Source: Frigoribacterium endophyticum
GTDB lineage: Bacteria; Actinomycetota; Actinomycetes; Actinomycetales; Microbacteriaceae
Assembly (NCBI RefSeq): GCF_011759585.1
Contig: NZ_JAAOYV010000001.1
Span: 868,001 to 932,000, forward strand
Reading direction: 5' to 3'
DNA length: 64,000 bases
Shown here: in pieces, positions 47,333 to 56,080 of the stretch
How the letters are laid out: every line of letters begins with the position of its first letter
How positions within the stretch are numbered: the stretch's first letter is position 1
Made by a program: the position numbers and the translations under genes
Notes under the pieces: generated by a model
What the model was told of the DNA's origin: nothing
Databases searched by the model: none
What the model saw: the letters and a program-made list of their open reading frames with translations, nothing else

Positions 47333-48771
47333 ACGAGGACGCAGCGGGACCCGTCGGGGCCTCGCGCGGGTCCGTCGCTCCGCGCGAGCGCAGCCGCACC
47401 CGGGGCGGACAGGTCGCCCGCGGGGGCGTCGACGCGTCGTTCGCGACCGGCACGCGCGGGCTGACGAACGCCCGCACGCGGCTCGTCGGCGACCGCACCG
47501 GCCCCGTGGCCGACGGCCTCGTGCTCGTGGTCCGGGCCGTCCGCGGCGTGCGCCGCGTCACCGCGCGCGCGGTCACGGTCGTCTCGGGCGTCGTGACGCC
47601 CGTGGGGTGGGCGATGCTCGTCGCCGCGCCCGTCGGCCTGGCGGCGGGCCTGGTGCTCGGCTGGCAGGAGCTCCTGGTGATCGGCTGGGCCGCGGTCGTC
47701 ATGCTCCTCGTCGCGGCGGTGTACCTGATCGGGAGGAACGCCTTCACGGTCGAGCTCCACCTCCCGCACGAGCGGGTCGCCGTCGGTGACAACGCGTCCG
47801 GGACGGTCACGGTGCAGAACCCCACCCGGCGGCGGCTCCTCGGCGTCTCCGTCGAGGTCCCCGTCGGCGTCGGCCTCGCCGAGCTGAGCCTGCCGGGCCT
47901 GCGGGCGGGGGAGTCGCTCACCGAGACGTTCCCCGTGCCGACGACGCGCCGGGGGGTCGTGCGGGTCGGCCCCGTCCGCACCGTCCGGGGCGACGCGGTC
48001 GGCCTCGTGCGGCGCGAGCTGGAGTGGACGGGCGTGACCGAGCTCTTCGTGCACCCGCGGACGATCGGCATCGCGAGCTCGAGCACCGGCCTCATCCGCG
48101 ACCTCGAGGGCAACCCCACGAGGGACCTCAGCCCGAGCGACATCTCCTTCCACGCCCTGAGGGAGTACCAGCCGGGCGACGAGCGGCGGAACATCCACTG
48201 GCGCTCGACCGCCAAGACCGGCACCTACATGGTCCGCCAGTTCGAGGAGAGCCGCCGGAGCCACGTCGTCATCGCCCTCAGCGTCGCCCGCGACGACTTC
48301 GCGGGCGACGAGGAGTTCGAGCTGGCCGTCAGCGTTGCCGGCTCCCTCGGCGTCCGGGCGATCCGCGACGCCCGGCAGGTGAGCGTGGTGGTGGGCGAGC
48401 GCACGCCGGAGTTCGCCAAGCGCAAGGTGCTCGCCGTCCGTGAGCTCAGCACGCTGACCCGCAACCGCCTCCTCGACGACCTCGCGGTCGTGGAGCGCGA
48501 CGAGTCGGCCCTGCGGATCGACGACGTGGCGCGCGTGTCGAGCACGCAGGTGTCGGGGGTGAGCGTCGCGTTCCTCGTGGTGGGGTCGAGCACCACCCTG
48601 ACCGAGATGCGGTCCGCCGCCCTGCAGTTCCCGCTCGGCGTCGAGGCCGTCGCCGTCGTCTGCGACCCCGAGTCGGTGCCGGGCATGGTGCGCGTCGCCG
48701 ACCTGACGGTGCTGACGGTGGGGTACCTCGACGACCTGGCGCTCTCCCTGGCCCGGGCGGCGGCGACGTGA
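47329..48771 (+). CDS. DUF58 domain protein
   Basis: A 480-residue protein with an N-terminal basic tail, two transmembrane helices (about 86-130), and a cytoplasmic or surface domain holding the DUF58 signature YQPGDERRNIHWRSTAKTGTYMVRQFEE. DUF58 proteins are the usual partners of MoxR ATPases and resemble VWA domains. GTG 47329 overlaps the moxR stop; its stop overlaps the transglutaminase-like gene. Confidence 0.92.
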   Translation: MNEDAAGPVGASRGSVAPRERSRTRGGQVARGGVDASFATGTRGLTNARTRLVGDRTGPVADGLVLVVRAVRGVRRVTARAVTVVSGVVTPVGWAMLVAAPVGLAAGLVLGWQELLVIGWAAVVMLLVAAVYLIGRNAFTVELHLPHERVAVGDNASGTVTVQNPTRRRLLGVSVEVPVGVGLAELSLPGLRAGESLTETFPVPTTRRGVVRVGPVRTVRGDAVGLVRRELEWTGVTELFVHPRTIGIASSSTGLIRDLEGNPTRDLSPSDISFHALREYQPGDERRNIHWRSTAKTGTYMVRQFEESRRSHVVIALSVARDDFAGDEEFELAVSVAGSLGVRAIRDARQVSVVVGERTPEFAKRKVLAVRELSTLTRNRLLDDLAVVERDESALRIDDVARVSSTQVSGVSVAFLVVGSSTTLTEMRSAALQFPLGVEAVAVVCDPESVPGMVRVADLTVLTVGYLDDLALSLARAAAT

Positions 48772-51134
48772 CCGCGCACGACCTGGGGGAGCGCCGACGG
48801 GCCGGTGACCTGCGGGTGCGGGTCCGGCGGCCCCGGCTCCGCGCCTCCTTCGTCTCCCTCGCGTGCGCGCTGCTCGGGCTGGCCACCCTCGTCTCCGTGC
48901 TGCCGTTCTGGCCCGTCTACCAGAGCGCGGAGTTCGTCGTCACCGTCGTGGTGACGGTGCTCGTCGGCACCACGGTCGGCGTCGCCGGAGCCGTGCTGCG
49001 CCTCTCCAGCTTCGTCGTCCTCCTGGCCACGGTGGCGGCGTACCTCCTGCTCGGCGTCCCCCTCGCCGTGCCCTCCGGTGCGCTCTGGGGAGTCCTCCCC
49101 ACCCTCGACGGCCTCCGTCAGCTGGTCGTCGGCACCGCCCTCGGCTGGAAGCAGCTGCTGACCATCTCGTTGCCCGTCGGCAGCTACGAGGCGCTGCTCG
49201 TGCCGCTGTTCGTGCTGCTGCTCGTCGTCTCGGTCGTCGGGACGTCCGTGGCGCTCCGCACCCGGCGCGGCGAGCTGGCGATCGCCGGTCCCGTCGTCGT
49301 CCACCTGGCCGGCATCGTCCTCGGGCCGCAGGACGCCGTCCTGCCGCGGGTCGCCGGGCTGGCGCTGCTCACGACGTGCGTCGCCTGGTTCGTCTGGTGG
49401 CGCCTCCGTCGTCGTCGCCTGGCGGTCGACGCCCTCGCGGGGAGCCGCCCGGCGAGCTCGACGGGCCACGGGCACGGGACCGTCGCGGGGCGTGCCGTCG
49501 CGGGCACCGTCCTGACCCTGGTCGTGGCCGCCTCCACCGCCGTCGGGGCCGTCGCCCTCCTGCCGTCCCCGAGCGACCGGGTGGTGGCCCGCTCGCTCGT
49601 CGCCCAGCCGTTCGACCCGCGCGACGAGGTGAGCCCGCTGACGCGCTTCCGCGTCTACGAGCAGGAGCCGCTCGTCGACGACGAGGTCTTCCGCGTCCGG
49701 GGGCTCGCGCCCGGGCAGCTGCTGCGCCTCGCGACCCTCGACACCTACGACGGCGTCTCGTACACGGTCGGCAGCGGCTCGGTGTCGAGCGCGTCGGGCA
49801 CCTTCGACCTCGTGCCGTCCACCGTCGACCAGTCCGCCGTCGTGGGCGCGCCGACGAGCGTGTCGGTCGACGTCGGCTCCTACGACGGCATCTGGCTGCC
49901 GACCGTGGGGGCGCTCCGCGACGTCGCCTTCTCGGGCCCGACCGCCGCCGCACGACGGGAGCGGTTCTACTACAACGACGTGACGAGCACGGCCGCCGTC
50001 GTCGGGGGAGTCTCCGAGGGCGACACCTACAGCCTCCAGGCCGTCCTGCCCCGGCAGCCGTCCGGGGGAGACCTCGACGGTCTGACGCCCGGCACCGACG
50101 CCGTCCCGGCGCCCCGGGCCGTCCCCGACGAGCTGAGCACGGCCCTGGACGGCTACGTCGAGGGAGTCACGGGGCCGGGTGCCCAGCTGCAGGCCGCCCT
50201 CGAGGGCCTCCGGACGCAGGGCTACGTGAGCCACGGCGTCTCCGCCGACGAGCCGTCCAGCCGGTCGGGCCACGGGGCCGACCGCATCGCCCAGCTCTTC
50301 ACGGACCCGGTCATGGTCGGCGACGGCGAGCAGTACGCGACCGCGGCCGCCCTGATGGCCGACCAGCTCGGCTTCCCCGCCCGCGTGGTGATGGGCTTCG
50401 TGCCGGGCGAGGAGGCGCCCGTCGACGACCAGGGGGCCGTCGCGATCACCGGTGGCGACGTCACCGCCTGGATCGAGGTCGACACCGCCCAGTTCGGCTG
50501 GGTGGCCCTCGACCCGAACCCGGAGGAACGCCCCGTCCCCGAGGAGCAGCTGCAGGACCCGAGCCAGGTCTCGCGCCCGCAGTCCGTCGTGCAGCCGCCC
50601 CCGCAGGACCCGCAGGTGCGCGACGACCAGGCTCCGCCGCAGACGGCGCAGGAGGACGCCGACACGCCCCCCGAGTGGCTCGCGGCGCTCCTCGTGGTCG
50701 TCACGGTCGCCGGGTGGCTCGCCGTGGTCGCGGGGATCGTGGCGGCGCCGTTCCTGGCCGTGGTCGGGCTGAAGGTCCGCCGTCGTCGACGCCGCCGGAG
50801 GGCGGCGTCGGCCGCGGCCCGGATCACCGGCGGCTGGCGGGAGTTCGAGGACGCCGTGGTCGACCACGGCGTCGACACGCCACCGGCGGCGACCCGCAGC
50901 GAGGTCGCCGCCCGGGTGGGGGGAGCGCGGACGGCGGTGCTGGCCCGCGTGGCCGACCGGGCGGTCTTCGGGCCGTCCGCCCCGCCGGAGGAGGACGCCG
51001 ACCGCGTCTGGGCCGTCGTCGAGGACCTCCGCCGGTCGCTCGGGGAGGGCCTCACCCGGTGGCAGCGGGTCAAGGCGGCGGTCTCGCTCCGCTCGCTCCG
51101 TCGATACCATGGCCGGACACGTCCCGAGCGCTAG
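48768..51134 (+). CDS. DUF3488/transglutaminase-like membrane protein, catalytic Cys and His absent
   Basis: A 788-residue protein: about seven N-terminal helices, an extracellular transglutaminase-like domain (about 290-600), a further helix (about 640-670) and a cytoplasmic tail. The core aligns with the family, but the catalytic positions are changed: the usual GxCxxFA is GDGEQYA (Gly520), the usual HAWxEV is TAWIEV (Thr566), while the Asp of DPTP is kept (Asp582 in LDPNPEE). As a transglutaminase or protease it should be dead, so it is probably a binding or scaffold domain. GTG 48768 overlaps the DUF58 stop. The third member of the classic MoxR-DUF58-transglutaminase trio. Confidence 0.9.
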   Translation: MTAHDLGERRRAGDLRVRVRRPRLRASFVSLACALLGLATLVSVLPFWPVYQSAEFVVTVVVTVLVGTTVGVAGAVLRLSSFVVLLATVAAYLLLGVPLAVPSGALWGVLPTLDGLRQLVVGTALGWKQLLTISLPVGSYEALLVPLFVLLLVVSVVGTSVALRTRRGELAIAGPVVVHLAGIVLGPQDAVLPRVAGLALLTTCVAWFVWWRLRRRRLAVDALAGSRPASSTGHGHGTVAGRAVAGTVLTLVVAASTAVGAVALLPSPSDRVVARSLVAQPFDPRDEVSPLTRFRVYEQEPLVDDEVFRVRGLAPGQLLRLATLDTYDGVSYTVGSGSVSSASGTFDLVPSTVDQSAVVGAPTSVSVDVGSYDGIWLPTVGALRDVAFSGPTAAARRERFYYNDVTSTAAVVGGVSEGDTYSLQAVLPRQPSGGDLDGLTPGTDAVPAPRAVPDELSTALDGYVEGVTGPGAQLQAALEGLRTQGYVSHGVSADEPSSRSGHGADRIAQLFTDPVMVGDGEQYATAAALMADQLGFPARVVMGFVPGEEAPVDDQGAVAITGGDVTAWIEVDTAQFGWVALDPNPEERPVPEEQLQDPSQVSRPQSVVQPPPQDPQVRDDQAPPQTAQEDADTPPEWLAALLVVVTVAGWLAVVAGIVAAPFLAVVGLKVRRRRRRRRAASAAARITGGWREFEDAVVDHGVDTPPAATRSEVAARVGGARTAVLARVADRAVFGPSAPPEEDADRVWAVVEDLRRSLGEGLTRWQRVKAAVSLRSLRRYHGRTRPER

Positions 51135-51147
51135 AGGAACCTCATCG

Positions 51148-52887
51148 ATGCACTGCCCCACCTGCGCCAGCCCCCTCCCCGTCGGAGCCATGTTCTGCGG
51201 CGAGTGCGGTCGGGCCGTCACGAGCGCGGACGTGCAGGCGGCCCGTCGGGCGGAGGAGGCCGAGGCCGCGCGCGTCGCCGAGGCGGGGCCGGCACCGGCC
51301 GCTGAGACGCCGTCCTGGCGCCTCGAGCAGCCCGACCGTCCGCTGCCGGGCGAGCAGGAGCCCTGGTGGGTGCGCGAGCGTCGCGCCCCTGCCGCGCCGC
51401 CGGCGTGGTCCGGCCAGCCCGTGCAGCCCCTCCCGACGACGCCCGAGGCGCGCCCCGCCCCGACGGAGCCCGACGACGGGCCCGTCGACAGGCCGGCCGA
51501 GGCTGCGACACCGACCGCCGCACCGGCACCGGCACCGGCCCCGGCCCCGGCACCCGCGCCCGCGGCGGCCCCCGCTGTCCGCCCCGCGCCCCTGCGCGTG
51601 CCCGGTGCCGACGACGACGGCCCGCGGCCCACGTCGGCCCCGCTGTGGACGGCGTCCCTGGCCCCTGTCCCCGAGGCCGCGTCGGCGCCGGCCGACGCCG
51701 GCGATCCGGCCCCCGTCGACCAGGAGTCGCGCACGCGCCCGGAGGCGGAGGCGGAGGCCGACGAGGCGGCGCCCGCCCGCGACGACGTCGCCTCACCGGA
51801 CGACGTCGCCTCACCGGACGACGTCGACGCCGAGCCGCGCGACGACGAGGCCGTCCCGACCGACGACGCGGCCCAGGCCGACGACCACGTGATCGGCGCG
51901 ACGTCGGAGGCGTCCGGTCCCGCGACGCCCGCCGCCGAGACCGCCACCGCCGGTGCCCCGGACCAGGACGACTCCGCCGAGCACGACCAGAGCGTCGACG
52001 TGACGCCCGCGGCCGACGACGACGACGGCGCCGCGTCCGCCGACGCGCAGGCCGCCGAGCCCGAGCCGGCCTCGGCTCCCGTGCCCCTCCGCGAGCCCGT
52101 CTCGTTCGCCCCCGCGGCGGGCGACACGGCCCCCGTCGCCCCCGTGCCCCTCGTGGAGCCGGGCCGCGCGGCCGCCGTCGAGCACTGCACCCACTGCGGA
52201 GCCGCCCTCCACGAGGACGACATCTTCTGCCCCGAGTGCGGTGCCGTCGTGCAGTCCGTCGCCCTGTCGTTCACCGGGCCGATCGCTCCCGTGCCGGCCA
52301 GCTGGACGCCGCCGACCGCGCCGGCGCCCGACGTGCGGGTCGAGCCGGCGCCCGTCGAGCCCGCCACCCCCCGCGAGGCGGCGCCCGTCGAGCAGCCCTC
52401 GCCCCGGCCGGTCACGCCGCCCGCGCCCCCGGCCCCCGTGGTGCCCCCGGCCCCGCGGGCGCCCGAGGCCTCGCCGTGGCGCCCCTCGCCCCTGCCTTCT
52501 CACCTGACGCCGTCCGACGACGACGTCGACGCCACCCGGCTCGTCCGGCGCGGCCCCGTGGGCACCCCCTACCTCCTCCAGTTCAGCACCGGCGAGAGCG
52601 TGACCGTCGACGGCTCGGGCCTGCTCGGCCGTGCGCCCGCCCCGCAGCCCGGCGAGCGCTTCGACCAGCTCGTCCGCATCGTCGACCCCGGCAAGTCCGT
52701 CTCCAAGACGCACCTCGAGTTCGGGCAGGAGTTCGGGGCGCTCTGGGTGAGCGACCGGTGGTCGGGCAACGGCACCGTCGTCCGGCCCCACGACCAGCCC
52801 GCCCGCCGGGTGGAGCCCGGCACACGGGTGCGCGTCGCGCGGGGCACCCGCGTCGAGATCGGCGAGCAGTTCTTCGTAGTCAGCTGA
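51148..52887 (+). CDS. double zinc-ribbon and FHA domain protein
   Basis: A 579-residue protein. Residues 1-25 form a zinc ribbon (CPTC ... CGEC); then comes a very long Ala/Pro/Glu/Asp-rich disordered part with short repeats (APAPAPAPAP; DDVASPDDVASP); a second zinc ribbon near 349-370 (CTHC ... CPEC); another Pro-rich linker; an acidic-Thr motif DVDATRLVRRG (Thr463); and a C-terminal FHA domain (VDGSGLLGRAPAPQ ... SVSKTHLEFGQEFGALWVSDRWSGNGTVV). The motif placed directly before an FHA domain recalls GarA-type switches where the domain binds its own phosphothreonine. ATG 51148 follows AGAGGAAC. It lies 13 nt after the transglutaminase-like gene. Confidence 0.88.
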   Translation: MHCPTCASPLPVGAMFCGECGRAVTSADVQAARRAEEAEAARVAEAGPAPAAETPSWRLEQPDRPLPGEQEPWWVRERRAPAAPPAWSGQPVQPLPTTPEARPAPTEPDDGPVDRPAEAATPTAAPAPAPAPAPAPAPAAAPAVRPAPLRVPGADDDGPRPTSAPLWTASLAPVPEAASAPADAGDPAPVDQESRTRPEAEAEADEAAPARDDVASPDDVASPDDVDAEPRDDEAVPTDDAAQADDHVIGATSEASGPATPAAETATAGAPDQDDSAEHDQSVDVTPAADDDDGAASADAQAAEPEPASAPVPLREPVSFAPAAGDTAPVAPVPLVEPGRAAAVEHCTHCGAALHEDDIFCPECGAVVQSVALSFTGPIAPVPASWTPPTAPAPDVRVEPAPVEPATPREAAPVEQPSPRPVTPPAPPAPVVPPAPRAPEASPWRPSPLPSHLTPSDDDVDATRLVRRGPVGTPYLLQFSTGESVTVDGSGLLGRAPAPQPGERFDQLVRIVDPGKSVSKTHLEFGQEFGALWVSDRWSGNGTVVRPHDQPARRVEPGTRVRVARGTRVEIGEQFFVVS

Positions 52888-52961
52888 GGTCCCTCCCCAG
52901 CTGACGGTGCTCCCGTCCGTCCCCCGGCGTCGGCACGCGTCTCCCGTGGAGGCCGCGCGAC

Positions 52962-53786
52962 GTGGTCTCCTCGAGCATGCCCCCGCTTCCCCGTGCTCCC
53001 CAGGCCCCGGCCCCCGACGTCCCGTCGCCCGGGGAGCCGCGGGCGCCCCGCGCCGCCGTCCGCCGGGACGCCGCCCTGGTCGCCGCCGGGGTGGCAGCGG
53101 TCGTGCTGACCACCGGCGGGCCACGGTCCTGGAGCGTCGCCGTCGCCGCCGCGGCCGCCTCCTGGGTCGGCACGACGGCGGCGAGGGCCCTCCGACGCCG
53201 GAGGCCACGGTCACGTCGAGTCGCGCGGGAGCACGAGGAGGCGGTGGTCGCGGTCACGAGACGGCTCGCGGTCGTGGCCGACGACCTGTCGGCCGAGTTC
53301 CCGAGCTCGGCGGCGCTCGCGGAACTCGTGCGTCGTCGCGGAGGCCTCCGGTCCCTAGCGCCGCGAGGCCCCCGCGGCGCGGCCTGGCTCGTCCTCGGCA
53401 CGGGGGAGGTCGACGTGGGCGCGGCGGTGCTCGGCGACGACCCGGTCACCGCGGGGCGACGTGCCCCGGCCCGGCGGGCCGCGACGATCGCCCGGGGCCC
53501 GCTCTGCGTCGACGCCCGGGGCGGTGTCGACGTCCACGGCCCCGCCGTGCTCGTCCGCGGGGTCGCCGCGGGCCTCCGGCTGCAGCTCCGCGCGCAGGGC
53601 GGCCCGGTCGACGCGGTGGCCGTCGTCGGTGAGGACGCACCGAGCAGGGAGCCGGCCGCGTGCGTGCTGGTCGTCGCGCGGGACGGCACCGCGACGGTGA
53701 CCCGCCGCGACGGGCGTGCGTGCGAGGTGCCCGTCCAGGTCTGGAGCATCTCGGTGCACGACGACGCGGAGCGGGCACGGCCGTGA
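52962..53786 (+). CDS. hypothetical protein resembling the N-terminal half of an FtsK/EccC-type ATPase
   Basis: A 274-residue protein: Pro-rich tail, two closely spaced hydrophobic helices (about 38-75), an Arg-rich helix, and a soluble domain (VVAVTRRLAVVADDL ... GGLRSLAPRGPRGAAWLVLGTGEVDVGAAVL ... GPLCVDARGGVDVHGPAVLVRGVAAGLRLQL). The order of two helices, 'W-LGTG-V' strand and a 'V-GP---RG' segment resembles the region before the motor of actinobacterial FtsK/SpoIIIE (EccC-like) proteins, but no ATPase domain follows: the frame stops and asparaginase lies on the other strand. Either a stand-alone domain or a truncated remnant. The GGAGG site 9 nt upstream supports GTG 52962; ATG 52977 is an alternative. 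Confidence 0.6.
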   Translation: MVSSSMPPLPRAPQAPAPDVPSPGEPRAPRAAVRRDAALVAAGVAAVVLTTGGPRSWSVAVAAAAASWVGTTAARALRRRRPRSRRVAREHEEAVVAVTRRLAVVADDLSAEFPSSAALAELVRRRGGLRSLAPRGPRGAAWLVLGTGEVDVGAAVLGDDPVTAGRRAPARRAATIARGPLCVDARGGVDVHGPAVLVRGVAAGLRLQLRAQGGPVDAVAVVGEDAPSREPAACVLVVARDGTATVTRRDGRACEVPVQVWSISVHDDAERARP

Positions 53787-53827
53787 CGCGGCTCGACCCT
53801 CGCCGGGGCCGGAGTTCGCGAGGGCCC

Positions 53828-54862
53828 TCAGCGCCCCGCGGCGACGAGCTCGGGGCTCACCTCGATGCCGCCGACGACGACGCCTCCGCCGAGGACGGGC
53901 TCCAGGGTCGCCTCGACGACGCGACGTGCCGCGTCGGCGTCCACCGCGCCCTCGGCGACGAGGAGGTGCAGCGCGACGAGCGTCCCCGCGCGCACGTTGC
54001 CGTCCAGCACCTTGACGGCGACGCCCACGCCGTCCGGCGTGCCCATCACCATGACGCCCTCGGCCCCGAGCTTCGCGAAGACGCCGAGCTCATCGACCGT
54101 GACGGTGTTGGCGCGGCCGGGGCCGTCGATGGCCCAGGCGTCGGCGAACACCGCGTCGACGAGACGAGCGGCCTCGGGGTCGCCCGCCCGGCGGCCGGGC
54201 GCCACCGAGCCGGCGACCCGCGCGACGGAGCGCGCGAGCCCCGTCACGGTCGTCGCGAACACCGGGGCGCCGCAGCCGTCGACGCCCGCGTGGTCGACGA
54301 CCTCGCCGGTGTACTCGCTCACGGTCTCGCGCACGGCACGCTGCAGCGGGTGGTCCAGGTCGACGTAGGTCGCCGGGTCCCAGCCGTTCTCGGCGCAGGC
54401 GAGGAGGAACGACGCGTGCTTGCCCGAGCAGTTCATGGCGAGCCGTCGGCTGCCGTCGGCGCGCCGGGCGCTCGCCCGGTCGCCGGGCCAGTCGGGCGGG
54501 CAGAGCAGGTCGTCCTCTCCGCTGCCGGAGCGGGCGAGCACGCTCGCGGCCAGGGCGAGGTGCTCCGGGGTGCCGGAGTGGCTCGCCGTCGCGATGGCCG
54601 CCTGGGAGCCGGGCAGCTCGACGCCCGACCGCAGCACGGTGAGCGCCTGCAGGGGCTTGAGGCACGAGCGCGGGTAGATCGAGGCACCGCCGTCGCCCAC
54701 CTCCCGGAGCACGGCGCCGTCGTGGTCGACGACGACGGCCGCGCCGAGGTGCCGGCTCTCCTCCAGCCCGGAGCGCACGAGCACGGCCAGCTCACGGCTG
54801 CCCTCCGCCGTGAGCGGGCGGCGGGGGGCGGAGACGGGCGCGGGAGCACGGTGGTCGGTCAT
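53828..54862 (-). CDS. asparaginase (type II family, PF06089-like)
   Basis: A 344-residue protein of the bacterial asparaginase family unrelated to E. coli AnsA/AnsB. Recognisable segments are SIYPRSCLKPLQAL, SHSGTPEHLALA, LAMNCSGKHASFLLAC, DGCGAPVFATT and the C-terminal Gly-rich DGNVRAGT. Expected to hydrolyse asparagine to aspartate and ammonia. ATG 54862 lies 7 nt after TATGCT on the minus strand, so it is probably leaderless. It converges on the FtsK-like gene. Confidence 0.88.
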   Translation of the reverse strand: MTDHRAPAPVSAPRRPLTAEGSRELAVLVRSGLEESRHLGAAVVVDHDGAVLREVGDGGASIYPRSCLKPLQALTVLRSGVELPGSQAAIATASHSGTPEHLALAASVLARSGSGEDDLLCPPDWPGDRASARRADGSRRLAMNCSGKHASFLLACAENGWDPATYVDLDHPLQRAVRETVSEYTGEVVDHAGVDGCGAPVFATTVTGLARSVARVAGSVAPGRRAGDPEAARLVDAVFADAWAIDGPGRANTVTVDELGVFAKLGAEGVMVMGTPDGVGVAVKVLDGNVRAGTLVALHLLVAEGAVDADAARRVVEATLEPVLGGGVVVGGIEVSPELVAAGR

Positions 54863-54869
54863 GATGGGG

Positions 54870-54875
54870 AGCATA
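54870..54875 (-). promoter_or_regulatory. -10 box of leaderless asparaginase promoter
   Basis: TATGCT on the minus strand, 7 nt before ATG 54862. Confidence 0.5.
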
Positions 54876-54931
54876 CCGACGCCCCCGGCCACCGACGGGG
54901 GCGTGCCCGCCACCGATCCCCGGAGGTCCCC

Positions 54932-55408
54932 GTGCTCGACCACCACTACGCCGTCGACCTCACCTGGACGGGCGACCGCGGCGTCGGCACGACGTCGTAC
55001 CGCAGCTACGGGCGCGACGCGCTGATCTCCGCCGCGGGCAAGCGGCACGACGTCGAGGGCTCCGCCGACCGCACCTTCCACGGCGACGCCGACCGCTGGA
55101 ACCCGGAGGAGCTCCTGCTCGCCGCGCTGGCCGAGTGCCACCTGCTCAGCTACCTCCACGTCGCGGCCGCCGCGGGCGTCGTCGTCGTCGCCTACTCGGA
55201 CGCCGCGGAGGGCAGCATGACGCAGACCGCCGACGGGGGAGGGCGCTTCACCTCCGCGACCCTGCGGCCCCGCGTGACCGTGGCGGACGAGGGCATGGTC
55301 GAGGCCGCGACCCGGCTGCACGCGGAGGCCTCCCGCAAGTGCTTCATCGCCGCCTCCGTCGCGTTCCCGGTCGGGCACGAGCCCACGACCCTCGTCCGCG
55401 CCTCCTGA
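54932..55408 (+). CDS. OsmC family protein
   Basis: A 158-residue OsmC/Ohr-type peroxidase-fold protein. The two redox cysteines expected of the family are present, in LAALAECHLLSYLH and ASRKCFIAASV. OsmC proteins reduce organic peroxides with a thiol donor; this subgroup (YhfA/OsmC-like) may differ in substrate. GTG 54932 follows a CGGAGG site. Divergent from asparaginase by 69 bp. Confidence 0.87.
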   Translation: MLDHHYAVDLTWTGDRGVGTTSYRSYGRDALISAAGKRHDVEGSADRTFHGDADRWNPEELLLAALAECHLLSYLHVAAAAGVVVVAYSDAAEGSMTQTADGGGRFTSATLRPRVTVADEGMVEAATRLHAEASRKCFIAASVAFPVGHEPTTLVRAS

Positions 55409-55512
55409 CCCCGGGCACGACGCCCAGCGGACACCTCGACGTCGTGCGGCACAATGGTCTGCGCCGAGCGTCGTCGACGACCGGCCCCCACCGCCTCGAC
55501 CGAGAGATCACC

Positions 55513-56079
55513 ATGCGCCGCTCCCTGTCCCTCCTGGCCGTCCCCGCCCTCGTGCTCGCGCTCGCCGCGTGCGCCGGCGACGACGGGGCCGCCCCCGCCG
55601 ACACGTCCTCGCCGTCGAGCTCGTCGAGCTCCGCCGCGAGCGACGTCCCCCAGCGCGCCACGGGCGCCGACCAGGAGCCCACCCCGGGCTTCCCGACGGT
55701 CGAGCTCGACGCCGACGGCCGACCGACCGTCACGATCCCCGACTCGGCGGCGCCCACCGAGACGCAGGTCGAGGTGCTCAAGAAGGGCGACGGCGCGGTC
55801 GTCGCCGACGGCGACACCGTCACGGTCCAGTACCAGGGCGTCAACTGGACGACCGGTGAGGTCTTCGACGAGAGCTGGTCGCGCGGAGCACCGGCGACCT
55901 TCGCCACCACGCAGGTCATCACGGGCTTCGCCCAGGGCATGGTGGGGCAGACCGTCGGCTCCCAGACGCTCGTCGTGATCCCCCCGGCCGACGGCTACGG
56001 CGCGTCGGGCCAGCCGCAGGCCGGCATCGGCGGGACGGACGACCTCGTCTTCGTCATCGACATCCTCGCCGTCGGCTGA
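55513..56079 (+). CDS. FKBP-type peptidyl-prolyl isomerase, lipoprotein
   Basis: A 188-residue exported protein: lipoprotein signal with lipobox LAAC (about residues 17-20), a Ser/Pro/Thr linker, and one FKBP domain (VTVQYQGVNWTTGEVFDESWSRG ... VIPPADGYG ... LVFVIDILAV). It should help fold proteins outside the membrane. The following gene ends in a closely related FKBP domain, so the two arose by tandem duplication. CACAAT at 55449 may be the -10. Confidence 0.9.
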   Translation: MRRSLSLLAVPALVLALAACAGDDGAAPADTSSPSSSSSSAASDVPQRATGADQEPTPGFPTVELDADGRPTVTIPDSAAPTETQVEVLKKGDGAVVADGDTVTVQYQGVNWTTGEVFDESWSRGAPATFATTQVITGFAQGMVGQTVGSQTLVVIPPADGYGASGQPQAGIGGTDDLVFVIDILAVG

Positions 56080-56080
56080 C

